Assembly: GCF_003460505.1 (NCBI RefSeq)
Contig: NZ_QTVG01000005.1
Span: 219,432 to 283,431, forward strand
Direction: 5' to 3'
Source: Eubacterium sp. AF36-5BH
GTDB taxonomy: Bacteria; Bacillota; Clostridia; Lachnospirales; Lachnospiraceae
Length of the DNA: 64,000 nt
The notes below the pieces were generated by a model. It was not told where the DNA came from. It did not search any database and saw only the letters and a program-made list of their open reading frames with translations. Of the stretch, positions 43,439-52,264 are shown in pieces (within the stretch, counting starts at the first letter, position 1; every line of letters begins with the position of its first letter). The translations under genes were made by a program, and so were the position numbers.

Positions 43439-44437
43439 TTAAACGTTTTTTTCAACACCTATATGTGTATAAGCAAAGTCTGTTACCACTCTGCCTCTCG
43501 GTGTCCTTTGAATAAATCCGTTTTGAATTAAATATGGTTCATAAACATCTTCTAAAGTGCCTGCATCCTCGCCTAAAGCAGCCGCTAAAGTATCAAGTCC
43601 CACAGGTCCGCCTGCGAACTTGTAAATTATGGTTTCCAGTATGCTTCTATCACCTTTATCAAGACCTAGCTTGTCAACTTCTAAAAGGTTCAAAGCATCA
43701 TTTGCCACTTCATATGTAATCTTACCGTCGTATTTAACCTGAGCAAAATCCCTTACCCTTTTTAACAAGCGGTTTGCAAGACGTGGTGTTCCTCTTGAAC
43801 GTCTAGCCATTTCAACAGCTCCCTGTTCATCAATTTCAACATTAAGTAAGCCAGCAGACCTTATAATAATCTGCTTTAATTCATCTATTGTATAAAACTC
43901 CAGCTTATTAATAACACCAAATCTGTCTCTAAGAGGGGCTGTTAATAGTCCTGCTCTTGTTGTTGCCCCAACCAAAGTAAACTTAGGCAAATCAAGTCTA
44001 ATAGATCTGGCCCCCTGACCTTTACCAATCATAATGTCAATTGAATAGTCTTCCATGGCCGGATACAAAACCTCTTCTACCTGTCTGTTTAATCTGTGAA
44101 TTTCATCTATAAACAAAATATCATTTTCCGATAAATTATTAAGTATGGCAGCCATCTCTCCCGGCTTTTCAATTGCCGGTCCTGAAGTAATCTTAATATT
44201 AACGCCCATTTCATTTGCAATTATAGTTGACAAGGTTGTTTTTCCTAGTCCCGGTGGTCCATAAAACAATACATGATCTAACGGTTCATTTCGCGATTTT
44301 GCTGCTTCTATAAAAATTTTCAAATTATTTTTTGCTTTCTCCTGACCAACATATTGATCAAGAGAAGATGGTCTAAGACCTTTTTCTATTACAACATCCT
44401 CGGATGCTGCTTCTGTTTGAATAATTCTTTTCGCCAT
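43439..44437 (-). CDS. ruvB: Holliday junction branch migration helicase RuvB
   Basis: 332 residues, normal length. Walker [10 protein letters not shown], Walker [13 protein letters not shown], sensor motif [18 protein letters not shown], and the C-terminal winged helix with RTPRGR. With RuvA it migrates Holliday junctions. It follows ruvA by 25 bases under a LexA-type box. Confidence 0.97.
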   Translation of the reverse strand: MAKRIIQTEAASEDVVIEKGLRPSSLDQYVGQEKAKNNLKIFIEAAKSRNEPLDHVLFYGPPGLGKTTLSTIIANEMGVNIKITSGPAIEKPGEMAAILNNLSENDILFIDEIHRLNRQVEEVLYPAMEDYSIDIMIGKGQGARSIRLDLPKFTLVGATTRAGLLTAPLRDRFGVINKLEFYTIDELKQIIIRSAGLLNVEIDEQGAVEMARRSRGTPRLANRLLKRVRDFAQVKYDGKITYEVANDALNLLEVDKLGLDKGDRSILETIIYKFAGGPVGLDTLAAALGEDAGTLEDVYEPYLIQNGFIQRTPRGRVVTDFAYTHIGVEKNV

Positions 44438-44462
44438 TTATCTTTCCTTCATATTCCAAAAG

Positions 44463-45047
44463 TTATATTATATTCTTCAATGCCTTTTTCAATACTTCCT
44501 CAACATCCATGTTTTCAGTAATTTCTATCTTCTTAACTGCGCTGAAAGCATCGCCCTTAGAATAACCAAGTGCTACTAATGCGTCAACTGCGTCTGACTG
44601 GACACTATTTGAAATATCATCATTTCCTGGTGTATGAATCATATCTTCCAAATCTATCTTATCTTTTAATTCTATAATAATTCGCTGAGCAGTTTTGGCA
44701 CCTATTCCCTGGGCTTTTGAAATTGCCTTGGCATCACCTGAAATTATTGCCATTTGAAGTTGTTCTCCAGGCAATGCAGAAACAATGGCAAGACCGCCCT
44801 TTGGGCCAACACCACTTACACTTATTATTTTTTTAAATAACTCTAATTCTTCTTTAGAAAAAAAGCCAAACAACTGCATTGCATCTTCACGTACATTAAA
44901 GTATGTGTAAATCTTGACTTCTTCTCCTATACCTAATTTTTCAAGTGTCGTTACCGGCATTAGAATATTATATCCTATCTGATTATTTTCAATAACAACT
45001 CTGTCCGATTCAACCGAATCAACAACACCTTTTATGTATGAAATCAT
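44463..45047 (-). CDS. ruvA: Holliday junction DNA helicase subunit RuvA
   Basis: 194 residues from the ATG at 45045-45047 (MISYIKGVVDS), preceded by GGGAGA. An upstream extension of 23 codons would run through the operator and is rejected. RuvA binds junctions as tetramers; VSGVGPKGGLAIVSAL and GIGAKTAQRIIIELKDK are its helix-hairpin-helix motifs. The C-terminal domain III contacts RuvB. Confidence 0.96.
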   Translation of the reverse strand: MISYIKGVVDSVESDRVVIENNQIGYNILMPVTTLEKLGIGEEVKIYTYFNVREDAMQLFGFFSKEELELFKKIISVSGVGPKGGLAIVSALPGEQLQMAIISGDAKAISKAQGIGAKTAQRIIIELKDKIDLEDMIHTPGNDDISNSVQSDAVDALVALGYSKGDAFSAVKKIEITENMDVEEVLKKALKNII

Positions 45048-45081
45048 TATCTGTCTCCCTTTTTCACTTCGTTCATCAATA

Positions 45082-45093
45082 GAACAAACGTTT
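45082..45093. promoter_or_regulatory. LexA (SOS) box upstream of ruvAB
   Basis: GAACAAACGTTT matches the Gram-positive LexA consensus GAACRNRYGTTY at every position. It lies downstream of a plausible promoter, so LexA would block initiation. It suggests DNA damage induction of ruvAB. Confidence 0.8.
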
Positions 45094-45101
45094 ACCTCGA
45101 A

Positions 45102-45135
45102 GATATAATAACACATTTTTTTATCTATTACAATT
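45102..45135 (-). promoter_or_regulatory. promoter of ruvAB
   Basis: On the minus strand TTGTAA, a 17-base spacer and TATTAT are seen about 10-40 bases before the LexA box. The box would overlap the transcription start. Confidence 0.6.
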
Positions 45136-45139
45136 CAAA

Positions 45140-46132
45140 TTATAATTTAAAACAGGATTCTCTTTCAACCAGTGTACAAGGCATTTTTACCTTAACCGCA
45201 GTTGAAATACTCAAATTTGAGGCTCCATATAAGAAATTAACACCATATTGTCCCATATCATAAGCCGGTGCATGTAACGTTGTAAGTGAAGGTGTTGTGT
45301 AGTTACAAATACTGGCATCATCAAATCCAACAATAGATATATCCTCCGGCATCTTTAGTCCTTTTTCATTAATTGCCTTCATTGCGCCAAAAGCAATGTA
45401 GTCACTTGCACAAACAACAGCTGTGGGTATTTCATCTGAATCTATCAAATTCTTCATCATTTCATAACCTGATTCGATACTGTAGTTACCCTGTCTTAAG
45501 AAAGTATCACAGTCCATTTCATTTTCCCTGCAAAATGACACATAAGCATTTAATCTCTCATCTTCTACAATCTCATTTTCATCTAACACTTCTACTCCTG
45601 CAAGGAAGCCTATTTTTTCATGACCTAAAGATAAAAGATAATCCATTCCCTTGTAAATTGCATCTTTGAAGTCCATGGAAAAAGTTGTCACATTGTAGTC
45701 AGGCATTTCCATATCCAAAAATACTGTGTTTGACGTGATTTTAGTAATAGACTTTATATCTTTTTTACTAAATTTTCCAATGCAGATTATTCCATCTACG
45801 TCATTTAAATTTTCAATATAGTTCTCGTCACTTTTAAATACTCTTATAATTTGTATTGAGTTTTTAAGACAAAAATCTTCAATTCCATTTCTCACCGAAA
45901 GATAATATGAATCCTGCATCTCCTGTTCTGCAGAAAACCACTGGACAATTCCTAATGTAAAATTACTCTTCTTACTTCTACCTGTTTTTTTATAATTTAG
46001 TTTTTTTGCAGCCTCCATTACCCGCATTTTTGTTTCTAAAGATGTACTAAGACTGCTGTCATTATTTAAAATTCTTGAAACTGTTGCCATGCTCACATTT
46101 GCCATTTGGGCAATATCTTTAATCGTAGCCAT
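45140..46132 (-). CDS. galR: LacI/GalR-family repressor, divergent from galKTM
   Basis: 330 residues. N-terminal LacI HTH (ATIKDIAQMANVSMATVSRILNND), then a periplasmic-binding-like sensor domain (GIVQWFSAEQEMQDSYYLSVRNGIEDF, MDYLLSLGHEKIGFLAG, VGFDDASICNYTTPSLTT). It is divergent from galKTM with several shared 9-base operator-like sequences between. It is thus most likely the galactose repressor; the effector is inferred from context. Confidence 0.88.
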   Translation of the reverse strand: MATIKDIAQMANVSMATVSRILNNDSSLSTSLETKMRVMEAAKKLNYKKTGRSKKSNFTLGIVQWFSAEQEMQDSYYLSVRNGIEDFCLKNSIQIIRVFKSDENYIENLNDVDGIICIGKFSKKDIKSITKITSNTVFLDMEMPDYNVTTFSMDFKDAIYKGMDYLLSLGHEKIGFLAGVEVLDENEIVEDERLNAYVSFCRENEMDCDTFLRQGNYSIESGYEMMKNLIDSDEIPTAVVCASDYIAFGAMKAINEKGLKMPEDISIVGFDDASICNYTTPSLTTLHAPAYDMGQYGVNFLYGASNLSISTAVKVKMPCTLVERESCFKL

Positions 46133-46192
46133 TTTTTACCTCCAAAATTATGTATCTTAATACTATATCATTTATAGGACCAGCTATCATTT

Positions 46193-46215
46193 TTAATGTT
46201 TATCAAAAACATTAA
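46193..46215 (-). other. perfect hairpin in the galR leader
   Basis: A 9-bp perfect stem (TTAATGTTT / AAACATTAA) with a 5-base loop lies in the roughly 125-base galR leader. No U-run on the minus strand; effect unknown. Confidence 0.4.
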
Positions 46216-46266
46216 TCAATAACTAATCAAAAAAGCCATAATAAGCACCTTATTTTCAATACTTAT

Positions 46267-46295
46267 ATATTACAAAACCCATTTACTTTTTTCAA
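46267..46295 (-). promoter_or_regulatory. promoter of galR
   Basis: On the minus strand TTGAAA (46290-46295), a 17-base spacer and TAATAT (46267-46272). Two TTTACTAAA sequences lie immediately upstream of the -35. Confidence 0.68.
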
Positions 46296-46300
46296 TAATT

Positions 46301-46444
46301 ATTTTACTAAATTTTACTAAAAGTTTACCATAAAGAAATGACGATTTTATACATACATTTATGCTAATTTTCTTTTATTATATTTATTACTTTTTCACAA
46401 AGATTTTTTATTTTAGTAAACTTTGTTGATTTTTTAGTAAAATA
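46301..46444. promoter_or_regulatory. cluster of TTTACTAAA/TTTAGTAAA boxes between galR and galK
   Basis: Four near-palindromic boxes are seen: two as TTTACTAAA (about 46303-46311 and 46313-46321) next to the galR promoter, and two as TTTAGTAAA (about 46412-46420 and 46433-46441) at the galK promoter. The last lies inside the galK spacer. They are candidate GalR operators and could allow looping across about 120 bases. The intergenic region of 398 bases contains no gene. Confidence 0.6.
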
Positions 46445-46454
46445 ATTTTATATT
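46426..46454 (+). promoter_or_regulatory. promoter of galKTM
   Basis: TTGATT (46426-46431), a 17-base spacer and TATATT (46449-46454). The spacer is occupied by the TTTAGTAAA box, an ideal place for repression. Confidence 0.65.
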
Positions 46455-46530
46455 TACCTTAACAGAAGAAATTTAAAAGTTTTCAACTAATTATTTGTTA
46501 CGGTTTCACTACATATTTTGGAGGTATTTT

Positions 46531-47811
46531 ATGAAAATAAACGAATTAAAGAAACAAATATTAAATAACAAATTCAACTCTACTTTAGCAGATATATACT
46601 ATGACGATTCTGAAATGATTGATTATCAGAAAAATCGTTATATTAATGCATTAAGTAAATACGAAAATTTTTTCGACGATGAAGATGTTGAAATTTACAG
46701 TGCTCCCGGCAGAACTGAAGTTGGTGGCAATCATACAGACCATCAGCATGGTATGGTTCTTGCAGCTTCAATTAATTTAGATGCAATAGCCATTGTTGGA
46801 AAAGCTACCGAAAACACTATTGAACTTATATCTGAAGGTTATGACCCAATTTCAGTTTCTGTAGAAGACTTGAATGTAAACGAAAAAGATTTTGGCACTA
46901 CTTCTTCTTTAATTAAAGGAGTTCTTGCAGGAATGAAAAAAGAAGGCTATAAAATAGGACCTTTTAAAGCTTATATTACAAGCGATGTAATAAACGGTGC
47001 CGGTCTTTCATCTTCAGCAGCTTTTGAAGCAATTATCGGAACCATTATTTCAGGTATATATAACAATATGGAAGTATCTTCCACTGAAATTGCTCAAATC
47101 GGACAATATGCAGAAAATGTTTTCTTTGGAAAACCTTGCGGCTTAATGGACCAAATGGCTTGTTCCGTAGGTGGTTTTGTACATATTGATTTTAAAAATC
47201 CTGACTCACCAATAGTCGAAAAAGTCGACTTTGATGTTGAAAAAGAAGGCTATAGTCTTTGCATCACAGACACCAAAGCCTCACATGCAGATTTAACAGA
47301 TGATTATGCTGCCATTCCTGCTGAAATGAAAGAGGTTGCCCAGTATTTTAACAAAGAATTTTTAAATGAAATACCTGCAGATGATTTTTATGATAAAATT
47401 TCTGAACTCTATTCTGCTGTTAGTAATCGTGGGTTATTAAGAGCAATCCACTTCTTCGGTGAAAATGCCAGAGTTCAGAAAGAAGTTGATGCATTAAAAA
47501 ATAACAACTTCAGGCAATTCCTTACTTTAGTTAAAGAATCAGGTAATTCATCTTATAAATATTTACAGAATATTTATTCAGGAAAAGATTATAAAAATCA
47601 GCCTGTTTCAGTTGCCTTGGCAGTTAGCGAACTTGTATTAAAAGACAATGGTGTTTGTCGTGTACATGGTGGTGGTTTTGCCGGAACAATACAGGCATTT
47701 GTAAAAAATGAATATGTTTCAACTTACAAGGAGCAAATGGAAAAATTATTAGGTGAAAACACATGTCATGTTTTAAAGATTAGAAAATATGGAGGAATTA
47801 AAGTATTATGA
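46531..47811 (+). CDS. galK: galactokinase
   Basis: 426 residues from the ATG at 46531, preceded by GGAGG. GalK phosphorylates galactose in the Leloir pathway. The galactokinase signature GRTEVGGNHTDHQHG spans residues 60-74; the phosphate-binding motif GAGLSSSAAFE and the C-terminal HGGGFAGTIQAF are present. The length is slightly longer than usual (about 390), with an N-terminal extension of some 35 residues. Its stop overlaps the galT start (ATGA). Confidence 0.96.
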   Translation: MKINELKKQILNNKFNSTLADIYYDDSEMIDYQKNRYINALSKYENFFDDEDVEIYSAPGRTEVGGNHTDHQHGMVLAASINLDAIAIVGKATENTIELISEGYDPISVSVEDLNVNEKDFGTTSSLIKGVLAGMKKEGYKIGPFKAYITSDVINGAGLSSSAAFEAIIGTIISGIYNNMEVSSTEIAQIGQYAENVFFGKPCGLMDQMACSVGGFVHIDFKNPDSPIVEKVDFDVEKEGYSLCITDTKASHADLTDDYAAIPAEMKEVAQYFNKEFLNEIPADDFYDKISELYSAVSNRGLLRAIHFFGENARVQKEVDALKNNNFRQFLTLVKESGNSSYKYLQNIYSGKDYKNQPVSVALAVSELVLKDNGVCRVHGGGFAGTIQAFVKNEYVSTYKEQMEKLLGENTCHVLKIRKYGGIKVL

Positions 47812-49307
47812 TTAATGTAGTTATAGATGAAAATATAAAAAGACTTGTACAATATGGAATTGATAATAAATTAATTCCTGAATGTGAAAGAATTTATTCT
47901 ACAAATATGTTGTTAGAAGTTTTTGGTAAAGAAGATTTCAGCGATCCTGATGTAGAATATAATTTAACTTTAGATGAAATATTAAGAAACTTACTTGATG
48001 CAGCAGTAAAACTAAATATAATAGAAGATTCCGTTACTTACAGAGACTTGTTCGACACCAAAATTATGAACTGTATCACTCCAAGACCAGGGCAGGTTAT
48101 TTCTACTTTTTTTGAAAAGTATGAAAAATCACCAGAAGAAGCAACTAACTTCTACTACAATTTTTCAACAAAAACAAATTATATAAGGAAATCAAGAATC
48201 GAAAAGAATAAAAATTGGAAATACCAATGCGAATATGGAAATTTAGATATTACAATCAATTTATCTAAACCTGAAAAAGATCCGAAAGCTATTGCCGCAG
48301 CTAAAAACGTAAAGGCATCTTCATATCCTAAATGTGCATTGTGTATTGAAAATGAGGGTTATGCCGGCAGAGTTAATCATCCTGCAAGACAGAATCACAG
48401 AGTTATTCCTTTAACTCTTAATAATTCTAAGTGGGGCTTTCAATATTCCCCTTACGTTTATTACAATGAGCACTGCATAGTTTTTAACGGTGAACATACA
48501 CCAATGAAAATTGAAAAAAGCACTTTTGTAAAATTATTTGATTTTGTAAAAATGTTCCCTCATTATTTTTTAGGTTCAAATGCAGACCTACCAATTGTAG
48601 GCGGTTCTATTTTAACACACGACCATTTTCAAGGGGGCAACTATACTTTTGCCATGGCAAACGCACCTATAATTAAAGAATTTTCTGTTGGCGATTTCCA
48701 TGATGTAAAATGTGGAATTTTAAAATGGCCTATTTCAGTAATAAGACTTGAATCTGAAAATTTGGATTCTTTAATTAACCTTGGCAATCATATTTTGGAA
48801 GTTTGGAGAAACTACAGTGATGAAGAATATTTCATTTTCTCTGAAACTGATGGTACTCCTCATAATACGGTAACTCTTATAGCAAGAATTAAAGATGAAA
48901 AATATCAGGTTGACATTGCTCTTAGAAACAACATTACAACTAAAGAGCATCCATTAGGTGTATTCCACCCTCACGAAAACCTGCACCATATAAAGAAGGA
49001 AAACATCGGTTTAATTGAACTTATGGGACTTGCTGTTTTGCCGGCAAGACTTAACAAAGAAATGGACATTCTATCTGATTATATTTTAAATAACAAAGAT
49101 ATCCGTTCAAATGAAGAAATCAAAAAACATGCTGACTGGGCATACAATTTTATTCCTAAGTATAAATCAATTACTAAGGATAACATTAATGAAATTCTTC
49201 AACAGGAAATCGGAAAAACTTTCGTTAAAGTATTAGAAGATGCCGGAGTATACAAATGTACCCCTGATGGAATGAAGGGCTTTATGAAATTCATTCAGCA
49301 ACTATAA
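47808..49307 (+). CDS. galT: galactose-1-phosphate uridylyltransferase, class II
   Basis: 499 residues, the size of class II GalT of Firmicutes rather than the 350-residue class I. It exchanges galactose 1-phosphate with UDP-glucose. Motifs include YPKCALCIENEGYAGRVNHPARQNHRVIPL, GGSILTHDHFQGG (active-site His region) and GVFHPHENLHHIKKENIGLIE. It overlaps galK by 4 bases. Confidence 0.95.
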   Translation: MINVVIDENIKRLVQYGIDNKLIPECERIYSTNMLLEVFGKEDFSDPDVEYNLTLDEILRNLLDAAVKLNIIEDSVTYRDLFDTKIMNCITPRPGQVISTFFEKYEKSPEEATNFYYNFSTKTNYIRKSRIEKNKNWKYQCEYGNLDITINLSKPEKDPKAIAAAKNVKASSYPKCALCIENEGYAGRVNHPARQNHRVIPLTLNNSKWGFQYSPYVYYNEHCIVFNGEHTPMKIEKSTFVKLFDFVKMFPHYFLGSNADLPIVGGSILTHDHFQGGNYTFAMANAPIIKEFSVGDFHDVKCGILKWPISVIRLESENLDSLINLGNHILEVWRNYSDEEYFIFSETDGTPHNTVTLIARIKDEKYQVDIALRNNITTKEHPLGVFHPHENLHHIKKENIGLIELMGLAVLPARLNKEMDILSDYILNNKDIRSNEEIKKHADWAYNFIPKYKSITKDNINEILQQEIGKTFVKVLEDAGVYKCTPDGMKGFMKFIQQL

Positions 49308-49316
49308 AACAATAAG

Positions 49317-49368
49317 CTGTTAATATCTTATGCTGATATTTTTTTATCAAAATATCCACAATTAACAG
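49317..49368 (+). terminator. terminator/attenuator-like structure between galT and galM
   Basis: AATATC / GATATT (49322-49327, 49335-49340) followed by TTTTT resembles an intrinsic terminator. A second stem, CTGTTAAT (49317-49324) with ATTAACAG (49361-49368), overlaps its left arm, so the two may exclude each other. This could set galM expression below galKT. Confidence 0.5.
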
Positions 49369-49400
49369 ATAATAATTAAAAATAACAGGAGATTTCATTT

Positions 49401-50468
49401 ATGATTATTGAAGATTTTGGCACATTAAGTAACGGTAAGGAATGTAAATTATATACTTTACAAACCCCTGCTCTCGATTTATCAGTTACAGATTATGGCA
49501 CTACTCTTGTAAACCTGATTATTAAGGATGGTGCAAAAAGAACTGACATCGTTCTTGGTTTTACAAATGCAAAAGATTATGAAACTAAAAACGATCCATG
49601 TTTCGGTTGCAATGTAGGCAGAAACGCCAACAGAATAAAAAACGGTAAATTTACTTTAAACAATGTTGCATACAGTCTTGACCAAAACGATGGTAAAAAC
49701 AATTTGCATAGTGGTAACAATCCTTATTTTAAACGAATATGGAATGTTGAAACTTATGATGATAACCACATTACATTTTCACTGAACAGTCCTAATATGG
49801 ATCAGGGATTCCCCGGTGAGATAAAAGTATTTGTAACTTACAAAATTATAAACAATAATTCATTTGAAATAATTTTTGAAGGTATACCAAAGGAAGATAC
49901 AATAATTAATATTACTAATCACTCCTACTTTAATCTTAACGGTGAAGGTTCAGGTTCGGTATTAGACCATAGCGTACAGATTTTTGCAGACTACTATACT
50001 CCTGCTAACAGGGAATCGATTCCTTTAGGAACTGTTGAATCGGTAAAAAACACGCCTATGGACTTTACGAGCCCTAAAAAAATTGGGTTAGAAATAGAGA
50101 ATGATTTTCAGCAATTAATTTACGGTAAAGGTTATGACCATAACTTTGTAACCGTAGAACCTAATAAGGCAGTTAAATACGAAGATTTACCTTATAATGG
50201 AAAACTTCACAAAATTGTTGAAGCTACCGGTAATAAGTCAGGAATTAAACTTTCCATAGAAACAGATTATCCGGGTGTCCAAATGTATACAGCCAATTAT
50301 GTAGAGAATATTTCAGGAAAAAACGGGCATGTATACAACCAGCGGGCCGCTGTTTGTTTTGAACCACAATTTTTCCCTGATGCAATTAATAATCCAAATT
50401 TCATCAGTTCAGTATGCCCCAAACATAAAACATTCAAAAAACATATTTTGTACACACTAAATACATAA
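49401..50468 (+). CDS. galM: aldose 1-epimerase (mutarotase)
   Basis: 355 residues. GalM converts beta- to alpha-galactose, the substrate of GalK. The motifs GCNVGRNANRIKNGKFTLN, NITNHSYFNLNGEGSG (catalytic His) and CFEPQFFPDA (catalytic Glu) are present. AGGAGA is 8 bases before the ATG. galE, the remaining Leloir gene, is not in the window. Confidence 0.95.
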   Translation: MIIEDFGTLSNGKECKLYTLQTPALDLSVTDYGTTLVNLIIKDGAKRTDIVLGFTNAKDYETKNDPCFGCNVGRNANRIKNGKFTLNNVAYSLDQNDGKNNLHSGNNPYFKRIWNVETYDDNHITFSLNSPNMDQGFPGEIKVFVTYKIINNNSFEIIFEGIPKEDTIINITNHSYFNLNGEGSGSVLDHSVQIFADYYTPANRESIPLGTVESVKNTPMDFTSPKKIGLEIENDFQQLIYGKGYDHNFVTVEPNKAVKYEDLPYNGKLHKIVEATGNKSGIKLSIETDYPGVQMYTANYVENISGKNGHVYNQRAAVCFEPQFFPDAINNPNFISSVCPKHKTFKKHILYTLNT

Positions 50469-50512
50469 TTTCAGACTACTATATGATTATAGAACAGTTA
50501 AATAATTAAAAC

Positions 50513-50651
50513 TCCCCTTTAAAATATATTATTTAACTAAAGGGGATTGTGGATTTCCCTCTCACACAATCCCTAATCATATAGATATTTAACTTTTAAT
50601 ATAGACGGCGCATGTGTTGTATTTTATTTCTCCTTTTTGTTAGCACATGCG
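50513..50651. terminator. terminator region between galM and gerA with competing hairpins
   Basis: TCCCCTTTA (50513-50521) pairs with TAAAGGGGA (50538-50546). The same right arm, as GGGATTGTG (50543-50551), also pairs with CACAATCCC (50565-50573). Further on CGCATGTG (50609-50616) pairs with CACATGCG (50644-50651), followed by TTAATTTTT. The genes on both sides converge here. Confidence 0.55.
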
Positions 50652-50663
50652 TTAATTTTTGTC

Positions 50664-52211
50664 TCACTTTTTCATTTTTATTGAAATTCTAAAAAATCTA
50701 AGAAGAAATTTTTTCAAATCAAAAGGATATAATGGATATATATAACTTGTCCTTGCAATGGTTCTGTTAGAAACTATTGTTAAAACCGTAATCACCAATC
50801 CTATAATTAAACCTGTTAAATTAAATAGCTGTGTCAAAACAAGCATTATTAATCTCAAAAATTTAATAGAGTATGCAAGCTCATAATTTTCATGAGTGAA
50901 ATTAGCAATGGCTACTACCGCCATGTAAAGCATTGTCTGTTCATTAAACCACCCTGTATTAACTGCAAACTCCCCAATAATTATTGCTGCAATTAATGAC
51001 AACGGGGTGTTCAATGTACTTGGCGTATTTATGGCAGCCAGCTTTAAACCGTCTACCGCCAGCTCTAAAATTAGCAATTGCAGGAAAATAGGGACATATT
51101 GTGGCTCAGTTATTTTTGTAAAAAACAGCCAGTCTGGCACAAACTCAGGATTGTTTGCGTAAAGCAAAAATAACGGCGTTAATATTAGGGATACCAACGT
51201 CACAATTGTTCTTGCCAGTCTTAAATAAGTTCCTGTAATTGGTGGAAAATAATAATCATCTGCTTCTTCTATTACGTCAAATATAGTTGTGGGAAGTAAC
51301 ATTGCAGCAGGTGAATTATCAACCAATATACAAATTTGTCCCTCTAATATTTCCGCAGCAACTGTGTCCGGTCTTTCCGTATATCTAAACTTTGGAAAAG
51401 GATTAAACCAATGTCCTTTATGCAAACATTCTGACAAACTTTCCTGATTCATGGGAAGGGCATCTGTTTTAATTTCACGAAGTTGTTTCTTTATATAATT
51501 TAAAAGTTTTTTGTCAGCTTTATCTAACATATAACACACTGCTATATCGGTTCTCGAACTTCTACCAACCTGTACAACCTCGCACATATATTTAGGATCA
51601 CGTATTCTCCTTCTGATTAAAGCAGTATTCCTTATTATATTTTCCACGAAACCATCTCTAGAGCCTCGCAAAACCTTGTATTTTTCAGGTTCTTCTATAC
51701 TTCTGTCAGGATATTTTCTAATATCAATAAGCATTGCCTTATCGAAACCTTCAACTAAGAGACATACAACACCTGACAAAATAAAAGTAACAACATTATA
51801 TTGATCCTTATATAAATCTATTTGTACATAAGGAATTTTATCTCTGACAAATCTTTCAGGCGTATCCGGTATTTCATCGGCTCTAAGCTTACAAAAAAAT
51901 TCCTCTATTTTCTGAATCATGTCACTGTCACAAAAGCCGTTAATATAATACATTACAGCTTTTCTATTACCTACTGTAAGTTCTCTTTTTAGTAAATCAA
52001 AACTTTGTTCCACATAAAGCAGTTTATCTATTTTTTCCACATTCATTTGTAAATTATCTGATATAAAATTTACATCGTTATATTCAATGCTATTATTACC
52101 ATTTGTATTTCCTTTTGGATAAATATTCACTCCATTATTACCATCATTCTTAGAGCTATCACTATCTATAGTATCCAAGAAAGGATTTTTTCTGTTATTA
52201 TTTTTTTCCAT
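50664..52211 (-). CDS. GerA-family spore germination protein, orphan A subunit
   Basis: 515 residues. An Asn-rich, low-complexity N-terminus (about 1-50) leads to the GerA domain: RELTVGNRKAVMYYINGFCD, VQVGRSSRTDIAVCYM, FPKFRYTERPDTVAAEILEGQICILVDNSPAAMLLPTT, then four to six membrane segments (YLRLARTIVTLVSLILTPLFLLY onward). GerA proteins sense germinants as part of A-B-C receptors. No B or C gene is adjacent. It begins 53 bases after rnfB. Confidence 0.9.
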   Translation of the reverse strand: MEKNNNRKNPFLDTIDSDSSKNDGNNGVNIYPKGNTNGNNSIEYNDVNFISDNLQMNVEKIDKLLYVEQSFDLLKRELTVGNRKAVMYYINGFCDSDMIQKIEEFFCKLRADEIPDTPERFVRDKIPYVQIDLYKDQYNVVTFILSGVVCLLVEGFDKAMLIDIRKYPDRSIEEPEKYKVLRGSRDGFVENIIRNTALIRRRIRDPKYMCEVVQVGRSSRTDIAVCYMLDKADKKLLNYIKKQLREIKTDALPMNQESLSECLHKGHWFNPFPKFRYTERPDTVAAEILEGQICILVDNSPAAMLLPTTIFDVIEEADDYYFPPITGTYLRLARTIVTLVSLILTPLFLLYANNPEFVPDWLFFTKITEPQYVPIFLQLLILELAVDGLKLAAINTPSTLNTPLSLIAAIIIGEFAVNTGWFNEQTMLYMAVVAIANFTHENYELAYSIKFLRLIMLVLTQLFNLTGLIIGLVITVLTIVSNRTIARTSYIYPLYPFDLKKFLLRFFRISIKMKK

Positions 52212-52264
52212 AAAAATACCTCACACTAAGTTATAGTATAAGGTGATTTTTATTAATTATTCAT

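Noticed and set aside
43393..43458. Extended start of the CBM-like protein overlapping ruvB
   Set aside because: The ATG at 43392 follows AGGAGGGTG and begins a proper signal peptide; the extension has neither.
46495..46530. Extended galK start 12 codons upstream
   Set aside because: The ATG at 46531 has a clear GGAGG site at the right distance and gives the better family N-terminus.
50600..50650. Five-codon open frame with a Shine-Dalgarno-like sequence in the hairpin loop after gerA
   Set aside because: Too short, and the AAGGAG is about 16 bases from the ATG; chance is likely in AT-rich DNA.
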